DNA of 64,000 bases from Trichoplax adhaerens (lineage: Eukaryota; Placozoa; Uniplacotomia; Trichoplacea; Trichoplacidae), in the NCBI RefSeq assembly GCF_000150275.1, contig NW_002060956.1:1077207-1141206 (forward strand). Reading direction: 5' to 3'. Each line of letters opens with the position of its first letter. The stretch's first letter is position 1. The notes under the pieces were generated by a model. It was not told the DNA's origin, ran no database searches, and saw only the letters and a program-made list of their open reading frames with translations. Position numbers and translations under genes: made by a program. Shown here one piece after another: positions 39,601 through 55,564 of the stretch.

Positions 39601-40257
39601 AGGTAATATTATTAAATATTTAAGAGTAAGTTATTATAAAATTCTGTAGTATCGTAGCTCGTAGTAAAGTGTGGATAATAATATACAGTAGATAGTACAG
39701 TATATATTTAATCCGTCACATTTATTGTATCAAATTAAAGATGGAAGGAGCGATACCTTAGCTACTATTTCTTAGGCGTGATATCACCTGATCTTTTTAA
39801 CTGATGGTTTATAATGACTAATTTAACGAGAATTAAAAACAAATAGACCGTTACGCTTTTACAGTCTTAATAAATCCGCTACAGTTGAAGTTAACCGCCT
39901 CCAGAATTCTTTTATGCTTGCTAGTAACTAGTAATAGAGAATTAGCCCAGCAACTGATCAGTCATTCATGTAATTGAATACTAGTACCGATATCAAGTTC
40001 ATCCTAAAGAGTAATCATAATCAATCCTTGCCATTTCTAATTAGACGTGATTTTATTATTGTGCTTCATTAATCATGATAAAAGAATGAGTTTAAAAATA
40101 AATTAGGGGCAAAGATTAAAACAAAATCTTACAAATCTTCTCTTTTTTGTCTTCTTAAGAAGCGTATTAATGGTGGGCCTCCTTCGTTCTCATCTTTGTT
40201 TTCCGATACACCTTTCGTATGCTTAGTTATGGGTAGTTTTTCGTTCTTACTTGCCAT
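33682..40257 (-). CDS. SLC37-family sugar-phosphate/phosphate exchanger, tandem copy 3
   Basis: Exons: 40133-40257, 38317-38398, 38039-38186, 37607-37685, 37474-37529, 37063-37142, 36869-36889, 36752-36807, 36467-36559, 36292-36365, 36160-36197, 35830-35856, 35694-35735, 35428-35478, 35254-35344, 35059-35133, 34832-34917, 34656-34704, 34462-34535, 34279-34357, 34156-34199, 34003-34056, 33840-33892, 33682-33721. All phases agree; about 538 residues. It is a 12-TM SLC37 antiporter with STGWPSMIAIIANWFGKGR and KFTSYTFLFWLPFYLD. Several positions conserved elsewhere are changed: TM1 reads FHMDRRVLSVVK; the family D-G-T-G-S motif is D-A-T-A-S (LDATASIGSALGPLL); the S-H-T-S-V motif is S-N-T-S-V; VSAEL is VAAEL. 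It is still fully open, so it looks functional but diverged, perhaps with altered transport. Intron 10 has a GC donor. Confidence 0.93.
36290..36291 (-). other. GC-AG intron donor in SLC37 copy 3 (intron 10)
   Basis: Exon 10 ends GTAG followed by GCAAGTT. Its position and phase 1 match the GT donor of the equivalent exon in copies 1 (14880) and 2 (26511). This is a different intron from the GC-AG one in copy 1. Confidence 0.8.
38399..40132 (-). other. Long first intron of SLC37 copy 3
   Basis: A 1.7 kb intron between the exon coding for the hydrophilic N-terminus and the TM1 exon; both boundaries are GT-AG and phase 2. No exon, RNA gene or tandem repeat was recognised inside. Confidence 0.7.
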
Positions 40258-42961
40258 AATAATTTATTTATTTCTAGTCCGTGTCGAAATAAATAATTTT
40301 GTCTTCAATTCAATTACGGTCAACAAGAGATAATGAACCAATGGGTAGATTCTAAAATTTATAGTTCCTTAATCCAAATTATTGACGTGAGATTGCAATT
40401 GTTACTAATATTGAAGTGAGTGAGAAATATCGACCATAAAACTCTGGTTACTAGACTCTATTAGAGCGGTATACAGTATAGTAGTATCACTGCGTGCTTC
40501 TTTTTCTCAATAGTTCTCGTTGAATTAGTTCGAAACTGGCGTGCTATCCAACTCGCAGTTTTTTACTATTTCACACCATCATGTTGTTTATTGTCTCATA
40601 TACAATATGGTGTATTGTATCATTCTAGTGTTTACAATAATATAAATTCAGAGACGAAAGTTGGCCATTCTCCTTATTACCATGATTAAGAATATACAAA
40701 ACTCAATAAATTAGTTAATGAGTCACGTGAAAATTGATTAAAGGTGAAAAATCAATGAAATGGTTTAATGTTTGGACATGCATTTTTTAGTATGTCAAGC
40801 TGGTTCTTCCTATTACACGGTGATAGCGTCTCTACCAACCTAGTGATAATAGCTTGGATTTCTTATTAACTTTATGTTATTAAACGAATTCGTTCTTCTA
40901 CAAACAATTACTTGTATCATGGTACAATCTAGCATTCAGATATGATCCATTTTGGGGCTGCACTACATTTACATACTCTATTGACTAATAGGCACGCAAG
41001 GGAAATTTTGAATACGTTTATTATTTCTATATCGTTGTTAATTCCCTGAAGTGATTTAGAATCACTATAGTCATATAACTATGTGGATTAGTGTGCAATT
41101 ATCAGATAAATTAAAAAGAAAATTTATGCTCATTCCTGAAATGAGTGAGTAGAACTTTTGATCTTATTGATGGATTGTAGATGAATAAATCGGATCAATA
41201 TTGATCTAATAAATCGAATATATTCAACAGGATTGTACATCAAGTATGGGATAGTTCATTTGATCAAGATTAGAAGCCGTCGACTAACCGTAATTAAATT
41301 AAGATATAACTATAGATTGTTGGAAAAATGAATGCAAATTAATGTGCAATAACAACATTTTGAAAGAGGCTTAATCAGACGTTATTATACCAAATGGATT
41401 GCGGGTATATCACAACATTCAACACCGATTAGATATTTGAAAATTGAAGAGGTAGAGTGATCATAGTGAAGTTAAACAATAAGTTAAGCTTAAAGAGATG
41501 GTTATAAATCAGTGTGCTTGTTATTGTGTGATTTAGTCTGTGAAATTGATCGAATCAAATCTCTGTCGTACGAGATGATCGCCAGTAATCGTCAATGCGG
41601 TAGCCTTCGATAGCATTCTACGTATACTATACACTAATTTAGATATTGAAGGTTTTAAAGAAGTAAATGACCGCAAAAGCATTAAGCCATAGTTCAAATT
41701 AAGGAAATAATAGCAGATCAGTACGAGAATCATTGTATCATTTGTCTGGGATTACTGCAGATAAATTAGATCATTATTATGAAAGGGTATAGACTACTAA
41801 AAGGTCTTCTTTTAGCAGTCCATGTCAATGGGCAAGGAGCGCAGGTAATCTTTAGTACTCAGCAGAATATATAGTTTCAAAATAAAAAAGATGACTATTC
41901 AAATCAATATGCAACTAACGGGATGGAATAAAACTTAATATTTCCATCCTCTGTTCGTACTTGTAAAGGAATTTTACATTATGGAATGGAATTCATCAAG
42001 TTACTATTAATGATAGGTAATGAAAATTTCTTAGTTTATATGATAAATGTAGTTTGAAATATTGAAATTTTCAGCGAAAAATAAGCTATATCACACAATT
42101 TGGTATTGGTTTACTGAATCTGAAAAATAATTAATGGAAATCTCGTTTACTTGATCTATCCTTGCAATGTAGTGCTCGTATAAATGCGTGTAACTGACAA
42201 AATATTACAGTTTTAACGAGTTATCATACGTTGCAACTTATCAAGCAATTTATTAGTAGAAATGATTAACAGCCTCAATTGAAAGTACCACGGTAGTAAT
42301 TAATCAAGTAATCTGCAATCATTTAAGTTAAAAAGTATTCATACATTGACATAGACAAATCCATTCGCTACTACATGATGAATTTTATTGCTCCAAGAAT
42401 TAAAATCTACGAAAAATCTCTTTATTTTCCTTTAGAAATATCTTCACAGTACTATCTAAAAATAAATAAGTTATTCTCTTTCAACGATTAACAAGTCTCT
42501 CATAGGCTGTTACCCAGTTATTATCAAGATTTAGTACAATTAATAGCTACGATATCAGAAGTCATTTAACATTCTTAACTATTTCAGATAAAAATTCAAT
42601 TATACGTTTATCAGCAAGTGAAACTTGATACCGCATATCTCAATCTTTCTCTATATATATTGTACAAGTTACGTAACTTATTTACAACTCTACAGGCTCA
42701 AATTGAAATTGGCCAATGTAGAAGAATGCTATTTAAAAATAATGAGTGAGCCTCAATAAAATTTATCAACGTATATTCGAAGGTATGTCTTTGATCCAGA
42801 TATCATCTGTGAATCTTAAAAACTTATTTATAACAGAGTCGAAGAGATTGCTACTAAAAGATTAGATTATATAAATTAAGTTTTATTTTATATCGTTGGT
42901 GATGATGGGGTTAAAATTCGGATCTTCACTTAATCTCAAGTTATGATTCCCAGTAATATCA
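40258..42961. other. Intergenic between SLC37 copy 3 and the CCDC15-like gene
   Basis: I recognise no gene, RNA or array here. Immediately right of the copy 3 start should be its promoter, and the segment just left of 42962 the 3' UTR of the CCDC15-like gene. The minus-strand open stretch at 41533-41733 has no recognisable similarity. Confidence 0.55.
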
Positions 42962-45852
42962 TTAACCGCATGACAGTAGCAATGACGACAAAGCTCTTGT
43001 ATAAGCTAAAGGCCGAAAATTTTAAAATATATATAAGCTCACATAAAGCTTTAATGCATAGGTCGTTGGTATACACGTATGCATAAGAGTTTATGCACGA
43101 AATTAAAAACGATTGTAAATTAGTCGGTAAATTGTGGTTAATATACAATATCGCTCTCAACTTACCTTTAGGATTTTTGTAAAAGATGCAGTTGTTAGCG
43201 CATGTGTCTGGATTAGTTTCCCAAAGATTAGCAGTGCAATTGCACAGTTGAGGAAGTTCGGTATTACTAGCTTGAAAGCGCTCTTTGATACTTTCCCGTA
43301 AAGCGTTTATATATCTGATAATATTGATAAGTGCAAAATAAAAGAATGCATTAATATCTACACTTAAGAAATCCTACAAGCTAACAGATGATGATCGTAA
43401 TATGGAATGAGTCATTCTTTAAGATATAAGACATTTACCTTTCCATTTCTTTGTTTCGTTGAAGTTTCTGTTTTCGCAGTTCAAGCTGCCGCAATACTTC
43501 TTCTTCTTCTGCTTTCTGCCTCTTTTTAGCCTACCAATAATCCAAGATAGAAAAAAAGCCAATTCGTTTTATTTATTTTAAATAGTATAGCAAACCGCCT
43601 AAAATTCATTTGCATAGGACATACTTTGCTAGGGCTTTCACCCGTAATGGGATTTTTCGGCTCTAAAGCTTCTCTTATTTTACTTTCTTCAGTTCGACGT
43701 AAACTTTCGTTTCGTTGTTTTATTCTTAAAGTGTTTTAATAAGTAAAGTTATTTAGCTTGCTTTTTGATTATGATCGCTTGAAGTTAAATACATGAAGGA
43801 TAAGATCTGTCCGTGTATTTATCTCTTACTTGGCAACTTTTTGCCTGTGTTGTTTGAGCTTAATGTTTTCTCGTACTTGTTCACGCTCAATATCCATAAA
43901 TAAGCGACGATACATGGTATACTGATTGCGAATCTAAAACAAGAGAAGTTATCATTAGTTTGATTTTTTTCTGAAATGGAATGATGTATGCAAGGGAAAT
44001 AAGGAAAATCATTAAGACATAATGATGTTGATATTATCCATGATATACTAATAATATTTAAAAGATTATACCTGTCTTTTGACATCATCCTGTCCTTCAT
44101 TTACTACAGATTTATTGTGGGACCTACTTTTACTTAATAACTGTTTCTTTTGAATTGGATGTGTATTATCAGCTTTATCATGCGGTTCATGTATTCCTAG
44201 CTGATCCTCTACTGTATCACTATCTGCTAAATGATAAAATTGTTATTTTTATCTCTACGTCGTAATAGATTAGGATACTTCATACACAGTATTATATAGC
44301 TCTAAAATAGATATTAAAGAATGAGTTACCTGCACTCAATTCTATATTTTTATCGTCTTCACCACTGTTCGAATCTGTAACGTTCGAAATTTGGTCTGCA
44401 AAATGTACTTTAGGTTTTGCCTTGAAACTGATGACTTCAGCACCATAGTCATCATTTGTAACATTTTCCTTTTCGCTTTCGATATTGGATGTATTGGGGT
44501 ACTTTATGGCGTAGGAAGAATAAAATCAAAATTGTTTCTGAGTTAAAGTTAATAATTTACTCTTACATCTTGAGTGGGTGTATCTTTCCATCGCCCACCT
44601 GGCAGACTTTGTATCTACAAAGTACAAGATTTAAGTTAAGTAAAATTAAGGTTTGACATTTCAAGGGTGTTTATTGAATAACAAATATTATTACTTGAGA
44701 AGAAATTTTCCGCGATAAGAGACTTTGTCGAGCAGCACACGATTGCTGACTAACCTGTAAAAATCAGCATTTGTTATCATAAATTTATATATAAAATGAC
44801 TAAGATGGTAAGAAAACAGTTCTGAACATATCATTACTTTTTCTGAGTGTTTCAACAATGCAGTATTTCCAGAACTAAGTGTTAATGGTTCTCTGACAAT
44901 CTCCTTTGGTTTATCTTGAAATTGGTCTACACCCGATTTCATAGCTAAATTTGAGTTATCACGAATAATGCATGTATCTCGCTAGTTTGTGAAATAGAAA
45001 TAAATGTCTATTAATAAACTACAAAATTGTGGATATTAAGCAACCTTTATCGAAAGTGGCTGATATAATAATGATAGAATTTAGGTAAACAGAAAGTTAC
45101 ATTGCATACTTTGGAAGTTGTACTTTCCACGAATGAGCTCTGACTAATAACATGCCTTTCAATTTCGACCTTTTTAAATAGTAATAATAAAAATGCACAA
45201 ATTAATACGTCTTTGCAGACGTTTCCTGCTTATAGCGAGTATTGTAAAAATGTTACCCTTCATCATTTTGAAAGTCAGTGTATGAAGTGTAAATCACAGC
45301 TACTGCTATAATATTTCTTACGGCTTTGTAGGATTTCTCAAGTTGGCGAATGCGTTTTTGATGTTCCATTTGTTTTACTCTTAATTTAACTTCTTCCTGA
45401 AATTGCTTTAGTTTTGATTCTCTCTTTAATTGTTGTGATTTTATCTTTTTTTCTTCTTCAATGGCAGTGATCTAGATATGCGGATCGAGTATAGACGCCA
45501 TGAATTTTAAATATTTTTGGTAATTATGAATATCTTGTGAATATTTACGCAAAAATAATTTGAACTACATCTTATCCGATGATACCTCAGCATGTTTGTA
45601 TGCACCCATACGAGAATTTCTTGGCTCTGGCAAGACACATACTGAATGACTACTAGGGTCTTGGCCACGATCGGCTATATAAGCCCGCGATTTGCCACTG
45701 ATCGCATTGAAAACAGTTGCTATTGGTCGGTGTTTTGTTTCTGCGGTTAAATCCTTTCGATAACTTTTTGGCACCGGTATATGAAGTTTATTACCATTCT
45801 TGTTTGTTGCAAAAACAGATTTGGTATTGACCACCATTGTGATGGATTTCAA
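42962..45852 (-). CDS. CCDC15: CCDC15-like centriolar coiled-coil protein
   Basis: Exons: 45586-45852, 45322-45471, 45110-45143, 44838-44944, 44567-44614, 44330-44501, 44072-44226, 43830-43933, 43625-43724, 43439-43530, 43166-43314, 42962-43005. All phases agree; about 473 residues, roughly half of human CCDC15 (the central region is shorter). The family is reported at the centriole inner scaffold. A first coiled coil (about residues 90-139, e.g. KLRVKQMEHQKRIRQLEKSY) matches the human KYRVNQ...KSYEKA segment. A second charged helical region includes MYRRLFMDIEREQVRENIKL. The diagnostic C-terminus has PDTCANNCIFYKN and AYTRALSSLLLSC, nearly as in human. The frame then hits TAA. One base later an open frame continues with residues resembling the human tail (see findings). 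A methionine five codons in (MVVNTKS) is an alternative start. Confidence 0.9.
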
Positions 45853-46394
45853 TGGAATTCTTAAAGGTGAGGATAGCGGTACATTAATTTATCAAATCAG
45901 AGTTATGCAAAACAATTTTTCAGCTATTAATGGTTCTAAATATTTTTCATGGATAGTATATTATCGTAATAATAGTATAATATATATATGCATATTGATT
46001 TTGCATTTAATTATAATTATATGGTATTGTATGTTTCTGTGGTGATTTAATGATCGATTTACTTTAAAATTTAATAGTTAATTATTTCAGCTAGGATAAC
46101 AGACAATATTGGAAATTAATCATGGAGGTGACTGCTGAAATTGCAGGGTATAAATCAAAGGGTTAACGATGCGGTCATGAGTTCCATAGCTGAAATTAAA
46201 TATTAGAGTATGACTTGTTGCTGTTTTAATTTTACCGCAACTCTATTAACAGAGAGCACACTTAACATCAATCTCGAATCGGGAAGGATCTTATATAAAA
46301 TTATTACTAATTTCGTATACGCGTACCTACGAGATATATCGTACGTACGATCTACAATGCGAGACTGTGACAAGACTTGTAAAAAAGATAGGGT

Positions 46395-47310
46395 GGTCTA
46401 ATTGTATTTATATACTAACATTTACTATCCTGAATAAGTACGAGTCAAATTGAAGTCAATTAATGAAGATGATTGGGTTGGTTATAGTTCTTAATTCTAT
46501 GGCAACATTTATCGCTAGTTCCATCAAAAGATGATGTGGCACTTGTGGTCTAATCGTATCGATATATTAACAATTACTATCCAGAATAAATACGAGTCAA
46601 ATTGAAGTCAATTAATGAAGATGATTGGGTTGGTTGTAGCTCTTAAATTCCATGGCAACATTTATCGCTTGTTATATCAAAAGATGATATGGCACTTGTG
46701 TTCTAATCGTGTTTATATATTAACAAATACTATCCAGAATGAATACGAATCAAATTGAAGTCAATTAATGAAAATGATTGGGTTGGTTATAGCTCTTAAA
46801 TTCCATGGCAACATTTATCGCTTGTTATATCAAAAGATGATATGGCACTTGTGTTCTAATCGTGTTTATATATTAACAATTACTATCCAGAATAAATACG
46901 AATCAAACTGAAGTCAATTAATGAAGATGATTGGGTTGGCTATAGTTCTTAATTCCATGGCAACATTCATCGGTGGTTACATCAAAAGATGATATCGCCC
47001 TTGAGGTCTAATCGTGCTTATATATTAACAATTAGTATCCAAAATAAATACGCGTCAAATTGAAGTCAATTAATGAAGATGATTGGGTTGGTTATAGTTC
47101 TTAATTCCATGGCAACATTCATCGGTGGTTACATCAAAAGATGATATCGCCCTTGTGGTCTAATCGTGCTTATATATTAACAATTAGTATCCACAATAAA
47201 TACGCGTCAAATTGAAGTCAATTGATGAAGATGATTCGGTTGGTTATCGCTCTTAAATTCCATGGCAACATTGATCGCTTGTTGTATCAAAAGATGATAT
47301 AGCACTTACC
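46395..47310. repeat. Tandem array, unit 152-153 bp, six copies
   Basis: The block TTGAAGTCAATTAATGAAGA recurs near 46452, 46604, 46757, 46910, 47062 and 47214, a step of 152-153 bp. Each unit runs TCTAATCGTG(T/C)TTATATATTAAC, TATCCA(G/C)AATAAATACG, then GATTGGGTTGG, TTCCATGGCAACATT and ATCAAAAGATGATAT. Units are alike at about 90% or more by eye; the first is the most diverged. Confidence 0.93.
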
Positions 47311-48124
47311 GACAGCTATGATGAAAATACGATTTTAATTACGACAAGCTTGGTGCATTCAAATTTTGAGAAATTTCTTTAAACTATGCAGTAAGAGATG
47401 AACTCTTGTTGCTGATATAAATGGATATCTCCAAGTTCGCTGATTATTGTATTGATTGTTCACTTTCCTCTAATCCTTGTAAATTAGTATAGGACTTATT
47501 CGATTTCGCTATGGAGATCAGAGAGTACGTCTACCCTGTAATATAGTGTATTATCCATGAGTCCATCAACCAACCCTATACAGCTATCCTAACTCGATCC
47601 CTTGCGCTACTTCCATACTGATGACGGTACGGTCCAGTATCGATCTATCACGTGATAACATTTGAAATTACTTTTACATGATAATTTCCGTTAATATTCG
47701 TCGTGGGTTCATTACTAGTGTTAGTATCAATCTTTGATATTGTCAGTACGCATGCTCAGGGATAGGTTATCCAATTCATTGCTGTTATTATTATTGACCT
47801 TGATGAAGAAGTCTTCTTCAGCAGCAAAAATTACAGGGAAAACTAGGGCCGTAACCTTCAAAGAGAATTTTGCGTTATGAATAGGAGAGTTTAGAGTAGT
47901 CTTATTTTTATTCTGTAGTGATAGACTGCCAGGTGTCGTATAGAACAATTTCTTGCTTTTAAAAGGAACGCTACTGTAGGCGCTATTCCAGTATAGAACT
48001 GTCTAGGACGCATGCGCTATGGGCCTTCTGCTATGACCGTGAACGATAGTGAGACTGTTATTATCGAGCTAAAACCATCATGGCGTCCGTTATGATTATC
48101 GATTCTGCGCACGAAAGATTCGTG

Positions 48125-48300
48125 CAGTAGAGCAGAGTACAGTACAGTGTACTGTTAGTGTACAGTACAGTACTTTCACTTTGCTGCGTCTAATGTACTG
48201 TACCGGTACGTTCGCCAGCTGCACACTGTAGTGCACAGTACAGACGGACGACGTCACTACTGGTCAGAGGACGGTACTTTCCAGGGTACAGTACACCAAG
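48125..48300. promoter_or_regulatory. GTACAGTAC-palindrome cluster upstream of TBC1D23
   Basis: Several overlapping copies of GTACAGTAC, GTACTGTAC and relatives occur here, ending about 70 bp before the chosen TBC1D23 start codon. The position suggests a promoter or 5' UTR. The same words are dense at 58790-58920 and 59349-59425, so they may instead be a repeat. No regulatory role is proven by the sequence. Confidence 0.4.
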
Positions 48301-48371
48301 TCACAGCACGCACACAACGACGACACTCAGTTCTGTTAGTCAAACATTCCCAGTGCTGCCTGCTAGCAAGA

Positions 48372-53284
<4,913 letters not shown>

Positions 53285-55564
53285 TTTATTTCCTATCAGA
53301 TGTTGGTAACAATGGATATGCAAGCCTCTGTGCTGTAGTAAAAATATCTTTGGGTATGTAATATATGGTCTTATTGCTATTATAAACGGTCAATATCAGT
53401 GGAATAACTCAAGATTTGAATTATTGACAATAATTTTTAAAGACCTATACGGATATTTATGTAGCTGATTACAAGTTACGCTCCTCAAATTAATTTCGAT
53501 ATGCGTATGCTGCACAAAGTGATACTGAAATATGAATTGCTTATTATAATTATTATTTAGCACACATTGACATGAAGACTGTGATATCGAATTTCATTAT
53601 TCACAAATACGAAGCGATAGATTTGTCTTAGTATGTCAATTTACGTATTTAACATGCTGTCATGGCCTTTTCTCTCAAAAATAATACCGCATATAATATT
53701 TGTAATGCAATTAGTACTGTAATGGATCCTTCATTTGCTCGCAGAATTGGGAAATAGATTCGATAACGATCTACTGAGTATGTGTATTATGGAGGATCTG
53801 TTCTTGTAAACTAATTTGCACGTACACAATCGTATTATTTAAGAATGCAATCATTATTACTTTAAAAATTGTACAGTTACTACACAGATTGCTATCAATG
53901 GTTATCTGTTAATTATATTGCCATAGATGATGTAAATTTAAAAACACGCTTTCCGTGAATTACCGGCTAGTCTGGTAAGAGTACTACAATCTTTGATATG
54001 GGTATGCAGTTTACGGAGGGTGCGTTAGTGATTACATCATAGTTATAGTATCGTAAAATTGCCGATAAAAGATACAAGTTGTGAGTACAATGATCAGATT
54101 TAATTTTATAATTTGTTATATGAGTCGATAACCTTGATATTATTATTTAAGCAATGTTGTGCGTATAAATTGTTACCACGTATTCGTTATTTACTAAAGT
54201 TCAACCAATTAGTGCTCATTTTTCTTCCTTAAAGAAACATCTATCATTAAATATTGACATGGATTTTGTTGCATGATAGTAGTATATTACAATGAGTATG
54301 AAACTGTAATATGTAGTTATGCTGCCCAGTTGTGGCTGTATTCCCAACGATACTTTGCAATAGTGTATTTTTTTATCATTGTATGTTATGTTCTTGCCGT
54401 TATCAATCTATCAATTTAGTTTTAATATTTAACAGCATGGTAGACTGAATGATGATATTTCAAGCTCGGAAAGATGACAGCGTAACTTTATTTCATCTTT
54501 AATCAGCTAACGGTAGTGACAGCGAAATTGTTTAGAGGAAAAACATTTTTAATAAAAGATATAATAATAATAATTAATCGCTGTTAACGTAAGTTATTAA
54601 TAAATTTATGGGGGGCGATTATCTCTTACTATTCTATTCGTATTAGCTTATGTCTCCGTATGATCATTTTTAAATTTACATGTCAAAGCACCAATTTTGG
54701 TTGTATCTGGTGTTTTTTTTCGAACGGAACAATCTACAGGAGTCACTATTATAATTAGCCCTATGAGAGAGTAATAAAGGCATTATGGAAGCATGATAAA
54801 CGTTCCCGTAGTCAGTTGCAAGACTACCATATATGCAAACATCATTCGAGACTTAATTGTTATCGATAATTCAGTATAGAAATGATTTCTTGGCACTCCG
54901 TTGCGCATAACAGTATATATTTGTAAGAACGAATTTGCATTATTGAGAATTAATCATAATAAGAAGTTTTCGATGGAAAGAATTAAGATTGAGATCCTCA
55001 TTCCAAAGTGCTCGTTTTGACGATTTGATATCTATGGTATTGCAGATATTCGATATTCTATTGTAGACAAAATATTCGACGACCAGACACGAATGAAACG
55101 TTTGTATTTCACGCAAAGAGTGTTTTTGTTTTAGATGAAGTTTTATTACAGTTAAACTAAAGATTTTACTACATCTACGATACTACAATACTGAAAAATT
55201 GAATATTGCAGTACAGTAAAGACATGGATGACCTTGTTAAGCTATCTTCTTTGACAAACAGCACTTCAAGCTAATTTAAGATCACTTTGGTTTACAAATT
55301 TTAAATTGTATATCAGTAAACAAGATTTTTCAATTTATTGTAGTATCTTTAGCTTTATGTCACAGCATTATTTACGTATTGTCAGTTTAATATGTAGGAG
55401 AAAATCTAGTAAGATCGACATGTACAGCAATAAGATGTAGACATAATCAACTATAGTTGGTATTCCAATTTGGCAGCAATATAGTACGCTTTTCATCATA
55501 ACATCAAAGAGTCTCCCAATGATTATCAATTCATCATGCTCTTCCAGGTACTTTGAGCTTTTAA
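53285..55564. other. Intergenic between convergent TBC1D23 and SERP1
   Basis: The 3' ends of TBC1D23 (plus) and SERP1 (minus) face each other across 2.3 kb. The stretch should contain both 3' UTRs. No coding exon, RNA gene or tandem array was recognised. Confidence 0.6.

Larger units (their letters stand above)
45853..48371. other. Divergent intergenic region between CCDC15-like and TBC1D23
   Basis: The two genes point away from each other, so this 2.5 kb holds both promoters. It contains the 152-bp tandem array (46395-47310) and a block rich in GTACAGTAC-type palindromes just upstream of TBC1D23 (48130-48300). No other gene was recognised. Confidence 0.65.

Noticed and set aside
48231-48371. 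Upstream in-frame extension of TBC1D23
   Set aside because: The extra 47 residues are translated from GTACAGTAC-rich repeat-like sequence and have no similarity to the family; kept only as an alternative start.
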